A stretch of 9,003 nt of DNA from an uncultured Burkholderiaceae bacterium (GTDB lineage: Bacteria; Pseudomonadota; Gammaproteobacteria; Burkholderiales; Burkholderiaceae): positions 1 to 9,003 of the forward strand of contig CALMCK010000099.1 of NCBI GenBank assembly GCA_937862845.1, read 5' to 3'. Position 1 is the first letter of the stretch. Each line of letters begins with the position of its first letter. Made by a program: the position numbers and the translations under genes. The notes beneath the pieces were generated by a model. The model was not told the origin of the DNA. It was given only the letters and a program-made list of their open reading frames with translations, and did not search any database. Positions 1 to 6,826 of this stretch are shown here, one piece after another.

Positions 1-13
1 ATCGATTGTTGTG

Positions 14-50
14 CCACAAACCAGGCGTGATTGTTCGTGTCTGGTTTTTA
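14..50 (+). terminator. Probable rho-independent terminator for a plus-strand gene outside the window
   Basis: The arm ACCAGGCGTGA (20-30) can pair with TCGTGTCTGGT (35-45) through several G-U wobbles, leaving a four-base loop. A run of T follows (46-49). The wobbles work only in plus-strand RNA. On the minus strand only the outer AAACCAG/CTGGTTT stem survives, and its T tract is broken. It therefore probably ends a rightward gene converging from beyond the left edge, and may act weakly for the leftward operon too. It overlaps the stop codon of the exonuclease gene. Hairpin read by eye; no folding energy was computed. Confidence 0.5.
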
Positions 51-644
51 TTCGCAGACTTGTTGCGCCTGCCACACCCGAAACATCGAAACAAAAATTT
101 CGCCCTGCTCCAACGCATCGTCCAACGCCACATGCGTGTGCGGCAGGTTTTCGGGCAACCATTCTTTGGGTAAACGGGGCTTAATCGCTTGCTTGTAAGG
201 CAAACCTGTCAAAGCCATCGCCATGGTTTTCATGTCCAACGCGGACCAAGAAAATGGCGAGTCTCCTGTGAACTTCATCAAATACCAAAAAATAAACGTG
301 AAATCAAAACCCGCAGGATAGCCGACAAAAACAGGGCTGGTCGGCACCGCTTTGTCCAGTCGGCACACCTTGTGTATCCACTGGACATACTGCTTCATCG
401 CGATGTCTGGTGAAAGAGTTTCGGTGCGACAAGCGGCCCACGCCGTCGGTTCGCTCGCCCAAAATTTCATGGTGAATGGATGACCGCTCGCGCCCTCTAG
501 CATTTCTAAGTTAACGCTGAATGTGTCGAGCTGCTCGCCGCGATCGTTGTACGCCACACTGGCGAATGACAGCATGGAGTGCGGTCCGGGAATCGGGCCA
601 TCGGTTTCGATGTCGGTGACGAAGTAGGTTTCGGGTTTTGCCAT
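48..644 (-). CDS. DEDDh-family 3'-5' exonuclease (RNase H fold)
   Basis: Predicted cytoplasmic 3'-5' exonuclease of the DnaQ/RNase T/oligoribonuclease superfamily, 198 residues, a single nuclease domain. All three motifs are visible: Exo I DIETDG (D11, E13), Exo II in GYPAGFDF (D114), and Exo III H171-VALD-D176 with the H-x4-D spacing typical of DEDDh enzymes. Two metal ions held by these acidic residues would cleave nucleotides from a 3' end. Whether the substrate is RNA or DNA cannot be told; the stand-alone single-domain form and the oligoribonuclease-like HxALDDA motif lean towards RNA trimming, which is inference. The ATG lies only 2 bases after the stop of the upstream lipoprotein gene, so translation is probably coupled. 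The Shine-Dalgarno is weak (AAAAG region). Family call is firm, exact function is not. Confidence 0.85.
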   Translation of the reverse strand: MAKPETYFVTDIETDGPIPGPHSMLSFASVAYNDRGEQLDTFSVNLEMLEGASGHPFTMKFWASEPTAWAACRTETLSPDIAMKQYVQWIHKVCRLDKAVPTSPVFVGYPAGFDFTFIFWYLMKFTGDSPFSWSALDMKTMAMALTGLPYKQAIKPRLPKEWLPENLPHTHVALDDALEQGEIFVSMFRVWQAQQVCE

Positions 645-646
645 GC

Positions 647-1486
647 TTAAGAACTTTTTCGTTCGTTATCGGTGGCGGTTTTGGCTGCCTCTTTTTTGGC
701 TTTTTGTTCGGCTTTGTTTTTCTCACTTTGTTCTTTGATGAGTTGTGTTGCCGCTTCTTTCTCTGCTTTACTGGTGGTTCGTGTGATTAATTGGAGTTCC
801 AATTGCCTTGCGATATTTTGCTGTGCTTCATCCTTCATTTTATTGAGCACACTAAAGTCATCAGACATGAGTTCAGTCATTGTCGCAGTTGTACTTGATT
901 GGCCAGAAAGTGTTTGTCCTAAAAGTTCTTCACTGTTTTGATTGATTAAACTGGCATAAGCTTTAATGCCGTAAAACATTTTCATATCGTCCACATTTGT
1001 ATTTGCTGTGCGCACTAAACCGTGTTTGTTAACATTGAGTTTAAAAATATTTTTCGAATCTGCTGTCATTTTATTTGCAAAGAAAGTGTTTGACAGGATG
1101 GTGTGGGTGACTTTCTCGGCCAACTGTGTTTCAGACTGACTGTCGATTTGCTTTTGAACGGCATCGAAGTGTTGTTTATTTTTTGCATTGAATTTGGTTT
1201 GCTGTACAGCAACAACAGCCCCATCTATAGCGAGTAAAGCAAACCCCACCAATCCACCACCGCTGTTATTTCCTTGGGCTTGTAACCCAGCGGTATCTTT
1301 GGCGTAAAGGTTTGAGTCTTTTGCGTTGGGGTTGTCATAGGAGTTTTGGTCGAAGGTGGGAGGAGCAATACGAAGGTTTGGCAGACTTGCTTTTTGCTCA
1401 TCGCTCCACGAGCGATTTGTGGCGCATGCACTCAAAAGTAAAGCAAGTGATAGATTGATAATTATGGTTGTTTTTTTAAAAGACAT
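647..1486 (-). CDS. Uncharacterised lipoprotein with charged C-terminal helix
   Basis: Family not recognised. The N-terminus is a lipoprotein signal: K4-K5, a hydrophobic stretch (residues 7-18), and lipobox L18-S-A-C21. Residue +2 after the cysteine is Ala, not Asp, which in proteobacteria favours sorting to the outer membrane. Then come a polar Asn/Asp-rich linker (about 22-75), a Gly-rich hydrophobic segment (76-94, GGGLVGFALLAIDGAVVAV) that might touch or enter a membrane, a mixed domain (about 100-235), and a Lys/Glu/Ala-rich tail (239-275) likely to form a long helix or coiled coil. Protein length is 279 residues. The DNA is visibly more A/T-rich than parA, parB or mnmG beside it, which could mean recent acquisition or relaxed selection. 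It follows parB by 27 bases and precedes the exonuclease by 2. An envelope role is inference from the signal alone. Confidence 0.8.
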   Translation of the reverse strand: MSFKKTTIIINLSLALLLSACATNRSWSDEQKASLPNLRIAPPTFDQNSYDNPNAKDSNLYAKDTAGLQAQGNNSGGGLVGFALLAIDGAVVAVQQTKFNAKNKQHFDAVQKQIDSQSETQLAEKVTHTILSNTFFANKMTADSKNIFKLNVNKHGLVRTANTNVDDMKMFYGIKAYASLINQNSEELLGQTLSGQSSTTATMTELMSDDFSVLNKMKDEAQQNIARQLELQLITRTTSKAEKEAATQLIKEQSEKNKAEQKAKKEAAKTATDNERKSS

Positions 1487-1513
1487 TTGGTAATCCGTGT
1501 TGAGTGTTGGTGG

Positions 1514-2413
1514 TTATTCTGTGGGTGATATTTTACCAATGATGCCATCGAGCACATCGAGGTTGGCGAATTCAATCACCATTTTGCCTTGGTTTTTTTT
1601 GCCCATTTTAAGGGTGACTGCTGCGCCGAGGGTGTCGGAGAGTTGCTGTTCGAGACGGATGATGTCGCCGCTGACGACGCGCATTTTGTCTTTTTTCTGG
1701 CCAATTGTTTCACCGCTTAACAAAGCGTGTACGTGTTTTTCGGTGTCGCGCACAGTCATGTGTTTGCTGGCGACTTCGGTGGCGAGCATGATTTGCTGGG
1801 CGGCGGGCAGAGAGAGCAGCGCGCGGGCGTGACCCATGTCGATGTCGCCTGCGAGCAGCATGGTCTGTACGGGTGTGGCTAAATTGAGCAGGCGCAGTAA
1901 ATTAGAGACGGCGCTGCGTGAGCGGCCGATGGCTTGTGCGCAGGTGTCGTGGGTGTAGCCGAATTCTGCGATGAGGCGTTGTATCCCTTGGGCTTCTTCG
2001 AGCGGGTTGAGGTCTTCGCGTTGAATGTTTTCGATGAGGGCGAGCGAGAGTGCGCTTTGGTCGTCGATTTCTTTGACCAACACGGGCACTTCGGTCATGC
2101 CTGCGATGCCTGCGGCGCGGTAGCGCCGTTCACCTGCGATGATTTCAAACCGGTCGGCACCGATGGCGCGCACGGTGATGGGCTGCATGAGGCCGCTGGT
2201 GGCGATGCTGGCGGCGAGCTCGGCGAGTGCGGTTTCGTCCATGTGGCTGCGCGGCTGGTATTTGCCCGCTTGCATTTTGTCACGGGACATCATGCGTAAA
2301 TCGCCTGCGGGATTGGTTTTGGTGTGCTCGTGCGCGGTGTCGTTCATGTGGTTGGAGGCGCCCATGAGGGCCTCAAGTCCGCGGCCGAGGCCTTTTTTTG
2401 GTTTGGTTGCCAT
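1514..2413 (-). CDS. parB: Chromosome partitioning protein ParB (Spo0J family)
   Basis: Binds parS centromere sites, spreads as a CTP-dependent sliding clamp, and works with ParA to separate newly copied origins. The 299 residues have the full chromosomal ParB layout. The N-terminal KKGLGRGLEALMG (6-18) is the ParA-contact motif. The ParB/Srx CTPase domain carries the GERRYRA box (94-100) and ENIQREDLNP (128-137). A helix-turn-helix near 156-178 (IGRSRSAVSNLLRLL) recognises parS. The C-terminal domain (about 247-290) should dimerise. The ATG follows the parA stop by 9 bases with AAGAGAA as ribosome binding site overlapping that stop, so the two are co-translated. Four matching parS sites lie in this window at 5907-7255, upstream of its own operon. 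No key residue appears missing. Confidence 0.97.
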   Translation of the reverse strand: MATKPKKGLGRGLEALMGASNHMNDTAHEHTKTNPAGDLRMMSRDKMQAGKYQPRSHMDETALAELAASIATSGLMQPITVRAIGADRFEIIAGERRYRAAGIAGMTEVPVLVKEIDDQSALSLALIENIQREDLNPLEEAQGIQRLIAEFGYTHDTCAQAIGRSRSAVSNLLRLLNLATPVQTMLLAGDIDMGHARALLSLPAAQQIMLATEVASKHMTVRDTEKHVHALLSGETIGQKKDKMRVVSGDIIRLEQQLSDTLGAAVTLKMGKKNQGKMVIEFANLDVLDGIIGKISPTE

Positions 2414-2422
2414 GGTGTTCTC

Positions 2423-3187
2423 TTAATAATTTTTAGATAAAAGTTCTTCTGCGAAGGCGAGGTAGGCTTTCGCGCCGCGTGAGCTTGGGTCGTAGACGAT
2501 GCCAGGTAATCCGTAGCTCGGCGCTTCGGCGAGGCGGACGTTGCGTGGAATCACGGCGTCAAACACTTTGTCACCGAAATGGGTTTTGAGCTGCTCGGAG
2601 ACTTGTTGCTGCAGCGTGATGCGCATGTCGAACATGACGCGCAAGAGGCAAATGATTTTAAGCTCTGGGTTGAGGTGCGCGTGCAGGCTGCGGATGGTGT
2701 TGACCAAATCGCTCAATCCTTCGAGTGCGAAGTACTCGCACTGCATGGGGATGATGACGCCTTGCGCGCTGCACAAGCCGTTCAGCGTGAGCATGGAGAG
2801 TGACGGTGGGCAGTCGATGAACACGTAGTCGTACTGGTTTTGCACTAGTGCGAGCGCGTCTTTGAGGCGGTATTCGCGCCGCTCTAAATCAACCAGCTCA
2901 ATCTCTGCACCCGCGAGGTCGCGATTCGCCGCGAGCAGCGCGTAGCCGACTTCGGGCGGCTGCACGATGGCGGCTTGAATGGACTTGAGGCCGAGCAGCA
3001 CATGGTAGACGGTCGATGGCAAGCTGTGTTTGTCCACGCCGCTGCCCATGGTCGCGTTGCCTTGCGGGTCGAGGTCAATGAGCAGCACGCGCTGGCCGAG
3101 TTTGGCGAGTGAGGCGGCGAGGTTGACGGTGGTGGTGGTTTTACCCACGCCGCCTTTTTGGTTGGCGATGCAGAAGATTTTGGTCAT
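2423..3187 (-). CDS. parA: Chromosome partitioning ATPase ParA (Soj family)
   Basis: Deviant Walker ATPase that binds DNA non-specifically as an ATP dimer and is stimulated by ParB, giving a moving gradient that segregates origins. The deviant Walker A box KGGVGKTT (11-18) has the signature lysine K11 and catalytic-loop lysine K16. D40 in DLDPQGN is the Walker A' aspartate, and YVFIDCPPS (121-129) is Walker B with D125. The IPRNVRLAEAPSYG stretch (213-226) is typical of Soj-like proteins. At 254 residues with no N-terminal DNA-binding extension it is a chromosomal rather than plasmid type Ia ParA. It begins 43 bases after rsmG with only a weak GAAAG-like ribosome binding site. LLRVMFDMRITLQQQVS (181-197) resembles Burkholderiales homologues. 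Confidence 0.97.
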   Translation of the reverse strand: MTKIFCIANQKGGVGKTTTTVNLAASLAKLGQRVLLIDLDPQGNATMGSGVDKHSLPSTVYHVLLGLKSIQAAIVQPPEVGYALLAANRDLAGAEIELVDLERREYRLKDALALVQNQYDYVFIDCPPSLSMLTLNGLCSAQGVIIPMQCEYFALEGLSDLVNTIRSLHAHLNPELKIICLLRVMFDMRITLQQQVSEQLKTHFGDKVFDAVIPRNVRLAEAPSYGLPGIVYDPSSRGAKAYLAFAEELLSKNY

Positions 3188-3230
3188 GGTTGCTTTCGTG
3201 CGGTCGTTTTGTGTTGAGATAGTGGGTGGC

Positions 3231-3911
3231 TTAACGGATACGGCTCAGTCGAATCAAATGCCGCTGCGCGTCCAATTGCGGCACAATCAGCTCGACCGAA
3301 GTGGCTTGCCATTTTCCCGCAAAAGCCGCGTTGAGTTCAGCCATTTCATCATCGGGAAATACGCCTTTCATGGCGGCGAAACAGCCGTGTTCTTTGAGCA
3401 CGTTTTCGGACAATGTGACGAAGTCAATCACGCTGGCAAAGGCGCGGCTGGTGATGAGGTCGTATTGCTCGGCGGGCGGTAAATCTTCGACTTTACCCGT
3501 GACGACGGTGACGTTGGTGAGCGCTAACTGTGCTTTGACCTGTTGCAGAAACGCGGTTTTTTTATGCACGGGGTCAACGAGGGTGATGCGCCAGTCGGGG
3601 TTGAGGATGGCGAGGACAATGCCTGGTAAGCCGCCGCCTGTGCCGACGTCGAGGATGCGCGGCTCGGGGTTTTCACCAAGCCAGTTATGCAAATGCGGTT
3701 GTATGACGAGGCTGTCGAGTAAGTGATGACTCACCATCTTTTCGGTGTCGCGGATGGCGGTGAGGTTGTAGACTGGGTTCCATTTCGCCATGAGGGTGAT
3801 ATAGCTGATGAGTTGTTCTTGCTGTGCGGCGCTGATGTTGAGCGTGGTTTGGCTCAAGCCGTCGCTTAAAAGCTGTGCCGCGCGGGTCGGGTTGAAGGCG
3901 GTTTTGTTCAT
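3231..3911 (-). CDS. rsmG: 16S rRNA (guanine(527)-N7)-methyltransferase
   Basis: Transfers a methyl group from S-adenosylmethionine to N7 of G527 in 16S rRNA, in the 530 loop of the small subunit; known from the family, where loss gives low-level streptomycin resistance. The protein is 226 residues, near the usual 205-240. Visible landmarks are WNPVYNLTAIR (44-54), HHLLDSL (62-68), the SAM-binding motif I ILDVGTGGGLPG (86-97), an acidic strand end in LVDP (111-114), SRAFAS (155-160), MKG (181-183) and a final PQLDAQRHL (211-219). Its ATG overlaps the mnmG stop in an ATGA 4-base overlap, so translation is coupled to mnmG, as in many bacteria (old names gidA-gidB). No irregularity seen. Confidence 0.97.
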   Translation of the reverse strand: MNKTAFNPTRAAQLLSDGLSQTTLNISAAQQEQLISYITLMAKWNPVYNLTAIRDTEKMVSHHLLDSLVIQPHLHNWLGENPEPRILDVGTGGGLPGIVLAILNPDWRITLVDPVHKKTAFLQQVKAQLALTNVTVVTGKVEDLPPAEQYDLITSRAFASVIDFVTLSENVLKEHGCFAAMKGVFPDDEMAELNAAFAGKWQATSVELIVPQLDAQRHLIRLSRIR

Positions 3912-5839
3912 GCGCCCTGCCCTTTTTTACCTGCGGCTTGGTTGGTGCGTTTGATGTGCACGAGCAGCAACGAAATCGCGGCGGGCGTGATGCCAGACAT
4001 GCGGGCGGCTTGGCCGACGGTTTCGGGTGCGGCGGTTTTGAGCTTTTGTTTGACTTCGATGGAGAGGCCTTTAACGTCCATATAGTCTAAATCCGTGGGG
4101 ATGCGGGTGGATTCATGGTGGGCGTGTTTGCTGATTTCATCTTTTTGTCGTTCGATGTAGCCTGCGTATTTGATGGAGATTTCAACCTGTTCGTTGAAAA
4201 TCTGCGCATCCACTGCGTCGTCGGACAATGGTGCGGTGGGCGCGAAGCGGTTGTTTAATACTGTCACCAATTTATCGTAAGTGACTTCTGGGCGGCGCAA
4301 AAGGTCGGCGAGGTTGTATTCGCGTTCAATCGATTTGCCGAGGATTTCAGTGGCGTCGGCTGAGGGAAAGTTATTCGGGTTGACCCATGTCGATTTGAGG
4401 CGCTCTTGTTCACGTGCGACGGCTTCCATTTTTTGTTCGAAGTGGGCCCATTGTGCGTCGCCGACGAGGCCGAGTTCTCGGCCGATCGGCGTGAGACGTG
4501 CGTCGGCGTTGTCTTCGCGCAAGCTCAAGCGGTATTCGGCGCGACTGGTGAACATGCGGTATGGCTCGGACACACCTTTGGTGATGAGGTCGTCAACCAG
4601 CACGCCGAGGTAGGAGTCGTGCCGCGCGGGTCGCCACTCGTCTTTGTTTTGGGCGCGGCGGGCGGCGTTTGCACCTGCGAGCAGGCCTTGGGCGGCGGCT
4701 TCTTCGTAACCTGTGGTGCCGTTGATTTGGCCTGCGAAGTATAGATTGCCGATGGCTTTGGTCTCGAAGGTCGCTTTCAAGCCGCGCGGGTCGAAGTAGT
4801 CGTATTCGATGGCGTATCCTGGGCGCAGGATGTGCGCGTTTTCCAAACCGTTCATGGAGCGCACGAGGTCGATTTGCACATCGAATGGCAAGCTGGTTGA
4901 AATGCCGTTTGGATAATACTCGTGTGTGGTCAGGCCTTCTGGCTCAAGGAAAATCTGGTGTTGCTCTTTGTCGGCGAAGCGGTGGATTTTGTCTTCAATC
5001 GAGGGGCAATAGCGTGGCCCGACGCCTTCAATCACACCTGTGTACATCGGTGAGCGCGACAGGCCTTGACGAATAATTTCGTGGGTATTGGCATTGGTGT
5101 GGGTAATCCAGCATGGTACTTGGCGCGGATGCTGTTCGGCACGACCCATGAATGAAAACACGGGAACGGGGTCAAGGTCGCCTGCTTGCATGATGATTTT
5201 TGAAAAATCAATGCTGCGCCCGTCAATGCGGGGCGGTGTACCTGTCTTCAGCCTGCCCTGCCCCAGATTTAATTCTTTGAGTCGGTCAGACAAACGCAGC
5301 GCGGCGGGATCGCCCGCTCTACCGCCGACGCTGTTGTTTAGGCCGACGTGGATTTTACCGCCGAGAAACGTACCTGCTGTGAGCACGACTGTGGCTGCAT
5401 TGAACTGAATGCCGATTTCGGTCATGACGCCCGTGACTTTATCGCCTTCGACGATGAGGTCATCGACCGCTTGTTGAAACAGATCAAGATTGGGCTGGTT
5501 TTCTAAAGTGTGTCGAACCGCCGCTTTATACAAAATACGATCGGCCTGTGCGCGTGTGGCACGTACGGCGGGGCCTTTGCTGGAGTTTAAAATACGAAAC
5601 TGAATCCCACTCAAGTCCGTGGCGCGCGCCATCACGCCGCCGAGTGCGTCGACTTCCTTGACGAGATGCCCTTTGCCGATGCCGCCGATGGACGGGTTGC
5701 AGCTCATTTGACCGAGGGTTTCGATGTTGTGCGTTAGCAGCAGGGTTTGGCAGCCCATGCGTGCCGCAGCCAGCGCGGCTTCTGTGCCGGCGTGGCCTCC
5801 GCCGATGACGATGACGTCGTATGTTTTGGTATAAATCAT
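3908..5839 (-). CDS. mnmG: tRNA uridine-5-carboxymethylaminomethyl modification enzyme MnmG (GidA)
   Basis: FAD- and NADH-dependent partner of MnmE that adds the (carboxymethyl)aminomethyl group to C5 of wobble U34 in several tRNAs, supporting accurate decoding. The 643 residues match the usual 620-650. The FAD-binding GGGHAG is at 13-18. Conserved cysteines lie in SCNPSIGGIGKGH (C47) and GPRYCPSIEDK (C278). Other hallmarks are GTFLGGKIHVG (156-166), RLKTGTPPRIDGRS (196-209), HILRPGYAIEYDYFDP (336-351), FAGQINGTTGYEEAAAQG (368-385) and RMFTSRAEYRLSLREDNAD (428-446). The C-terminal helical domain that contacts MnmE and tRNA (about 550-630) is complete. The start is the ATG at 5839 with AAGAAG as ribosome binding site and a promoter just upstream. 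First gene of a likely six-gene operon with rsmG, parA and parB. Confidence 0.98.
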   Translation of the reverse strand: MIYTKTYDVIVIGGGHAGTEAALAAARMGCQTLLLTHNIETLGQMSCNPSIGGIGKGHLVKEVDALGGVMARATDLSGIQFRILNSSKGPAVRATRAQADRILYKAAVRHTLENQPNLDLFQQAVDDLIVEGDKVTGVMTEIGIQFNAATVVLTAGTFLGGKIHVGLNNSVGGRAGDPAALRLSDRLKELNLGQGRLKTGTPPRIDGRSIDFSKIIMQAGDLDPVPVFSFMGRAEQHPRQVPCWITHTNANTHEIIRQGLSRSPMYTGVIEGVGPRYCPSIEDKIHRFADKEQHQIFLEPEGLTTHEYYPNGISTSLPFDVQIDLVRSMNGLENAHILRPGYAIEYDYFDPRGLKATFETKAIGNLYFAGQINGTTGYEEAAAQGLLAGANAARRAQNKDEWRPARHDSYLGVLVDDLITKGVSEPYRMFTSRAEYRLSLREDNADARLTPIGRELGLVGDAQWAHFEQKMEAVAREQERLKSTWVNPNNFPSADATEILGKSIEREYNLADLLRRPEVTYDKLVTVLNNRFAPTAPLSDDAVDAQIFNEQVEISIKYAGYIERQKDEISKHAHHESTRIPTDLDYMDVKGLSIEVKQKLKTAAPETVGQAARMSGITPAAISLLLVHIKRTNQAAGKKGQGA

Positions 5840-5866
5840 GGCTTACTTCTTTAATGGTATGGTGAA

Positions 5867-5895
5867 ATTATACACGAGTCGAGCCTGATCGAAGA
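5867..5895 (-). promoter_or_regulatory. Predicted sigma70 promoter of the mnmG-rsmG-parA-parB operon
   Basis: On the minus strand a perfect -10 hexamer TATAAT occupies 5872-5867, 27 bases before the mnmG ATG, giving a predicted transcript start near 5860 and a leader of about 20 bases. At 16-18 base spacing the -35 region (around 5889-5896, reading TCTTCGA) matches TTGACA poorly, so an activator or weak basal strength is possible. The parS site at 5907-5922 lies just upstream of this -35. Prediction by eye. Confidence 0.5.
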
Positions 5896-5906
5896 CCTTG
5901 GCTGCG

Positions 5907-5922
5907 TGTTTCACGTGAAACA
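5907..5922. other. parS centromere site 1 (perfect 16-mer)
   Basis: TGTTTCACGTGAAACA, an exact palindrome identical to the well-known chromosomal parS consensus for Spo0J/ParB. It lies in the intergenic region upstream of mnmG, about 47-62 bases before the predicted transcript start. ParB encoded in the same operon carries the matching helix-turn-helix. Confidence 0.95.
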
Positions 5923-5953
5923 ATGGGGTGCGGGTGTGGTTTTGTGGTGAGAA

Positions 5954-5969
5954 TGTTTCACGTGAAACC
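5954..5969. other. parS centromere site 2 (15 of 16)
   Basis: TGTTTCACGTGAAACC. The 14-base core palindrome GTTTCACGTGAAAC is intact and only the last base differs from consensus. Its centre is 47 bases from site 1 and 59 from site 3. Confidence 0.92.
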
Positions 5970-5980
5970 AACAAGAATGA

Positions 5981-6009
5981 AAAAATGCGCAGGCAAGTGC
6001 TGCGCTTTT
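5981..6009 (-). terminator. Rho-independent terminator after the TSUP permease gene
   Basis: On the minus strand GCGCAG (6005-6000) pairs with CTGCGC (5992-5987) around a seven-base loop, followed by ATTTTT. A-rich sequence on the other side of the stem makes it potentially bidirectional, but no plus-strand gene is apparent here. It starts about 20 bases past the TSUP stop codon and so would end the mutarotase-asparaginase-permease transcript before the mnmG promoter. It sits between parS sites 2 and 3. Confidence 0.75.
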
Positions 6010-6012
6010 CGA

Positions 6013-6028
6013 TGTTTCACGTGAAACG
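6013..6028. other. parS centromere site 3 (15 of 16)
   Basis: TGTTTCACGTGAAACG, again with a complete 14-base core and a change only in the final base. It directly abuts the stop codon of the TSUP permease gene (6029-6031). Confidence 0.92.
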
Positions 6029-6826
6029 TCAGCCAGCGAATAAAGCCACTGTGTCGTAGGTGAATTTAATAATTGCAGCGCTGAGCATGATGATGAAGAC
6101 TTTTCGGATAAACGGCACACCGTATTTGGTGACCACGTGGGTGCCTGTCAAAGCGCCGAGCACATTGCTCATGCCCATGAGTAAACTAGTCACCCACATG
6201 ATGTGACCGTTCGGTGCGAACAGTGCAATCGCACCGAGATTGGTGGCGATGTTGATGATTTTTGAATGCGCCGTGGCATTGAGGAAATCATGGCCAAATA
6301 GTTTTACAAAAGCCAAAGCAAGAATTGAACCTGTACCGGGACCAAAAAAACCATCGTATAGGCCTATACCTACCCCAAGGGTCAATCCACGATTTTTTTC
6401 TTGTTTTTGCGACAGATTTAACGCAACGTCATGCTGGCCCAAATCTTTTTTAAAGAAAGTGTAAATCACCATGGCGATTAACAGCACCAACATGACGGGG
6501 CGCAAAAATTGCACGGGCAAAAATGCCACGGCCTTTGCACCGAAGTAAGCAAAAACAAAAGATGCCGCGACCGCCCACATCAGCATGCGCCAGTTGAGTG
6601 TGACCCGCTTGGCGTATTGTGCCGCCGCCATTGTCGTGCCGCAAATACTCGATACTTTATTTGTTCCCAACAATGTGGCGGGCTGAGTGTTCGGCAATAT
6701 GCCAAATAAACCAGGAATCTGTATCAAGCCGCCGCCGCCCACCGCTGAATCGATGAGGCCTGCCGCGAAAGCCAGCGGCAGGAGCAGGAGTAGTTCGGGA
6801 GGTGCGAATTCCAAAATTAACCCCAA
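6029..6826 (-). CDS. TSUP family permease (TauE/SafE, YfcA-like)
   Basis: Inner-membrane transporter of the TauE/SafE (TSUP) family, whose members move sulfite, sulfoacetate and other organic or sulfur anions; the substrate here is unknown. The 265 residues are strongly hydrophobic, with about eight membrane segments (roughly 11-29, 36-52, 82-101, 108-125, 148-172, 193-206, 208-228, 241-263). The two half-repeats carry the family motifs GLIDSAVGGGGLIQIP (23-38) and GLYDGFFGPGTGSIL (155-169), most like E. coli YfcA. There is no in-frame ATG near the front. The start given is TTG at 6826, overlapping the asparaginase end by 10 bases. A second TTG at 6814 (codon 5) has a GGGG six bases ahead and begins just past that stop, so it may be the true start. 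Being coupled to an asparaginase gene does not by itself reveal the substrate. Confidence 0.9.
   Translation of the reverse strand: MGLILEFAPPELLLLLPLAFAAGLIDSAVGGGGLIQIPGLFGILPNTQPATLLGTNKVSSICGTTMAAAQYAKRVTLNWRMLMWAVAASFVFAYFGAKAVAFLPVQFLRPVMLVLLIAMVIYTFFKKDLGQHDVALNLSQKQEKNRGLTLGVGIGLYDGFFGPGTGSILALAFVKLFGHDFLNATAHSKIINIATNLGAIALFAPNGHIMWVTSLLMGMSNVLGALTGTHVVTKYGVPFIRKVFIIMLSAAIIKFTYDTVALFAG

Noticed and set aside
3030..3482. Plus-strand open frame of 150 codons opposite parA and rsmG
   Set aside because: It lies entirely antisense to two well-conserved genes and their gap, with no recognisable protein features.
5868..5876. DnaA-box-like TTATACACG upstream of mnmG
   Set aside because: It departs from TTATCCACA at two positions, overlaps the -10 box of the mnmG promoter and stands alone. 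No cluster of DnaA boxes or A/T-rich unwinding region was seen, so I do not call oriC here.
5911..6120. Short minus-strand open frame of 69 codons across the parS cluster
   Set aside because: It overlaps the permease end in another frame, and its translated FHVKHS and VSRET pieces are just parS sites and their other-frame readings. No supporting ribosome site.
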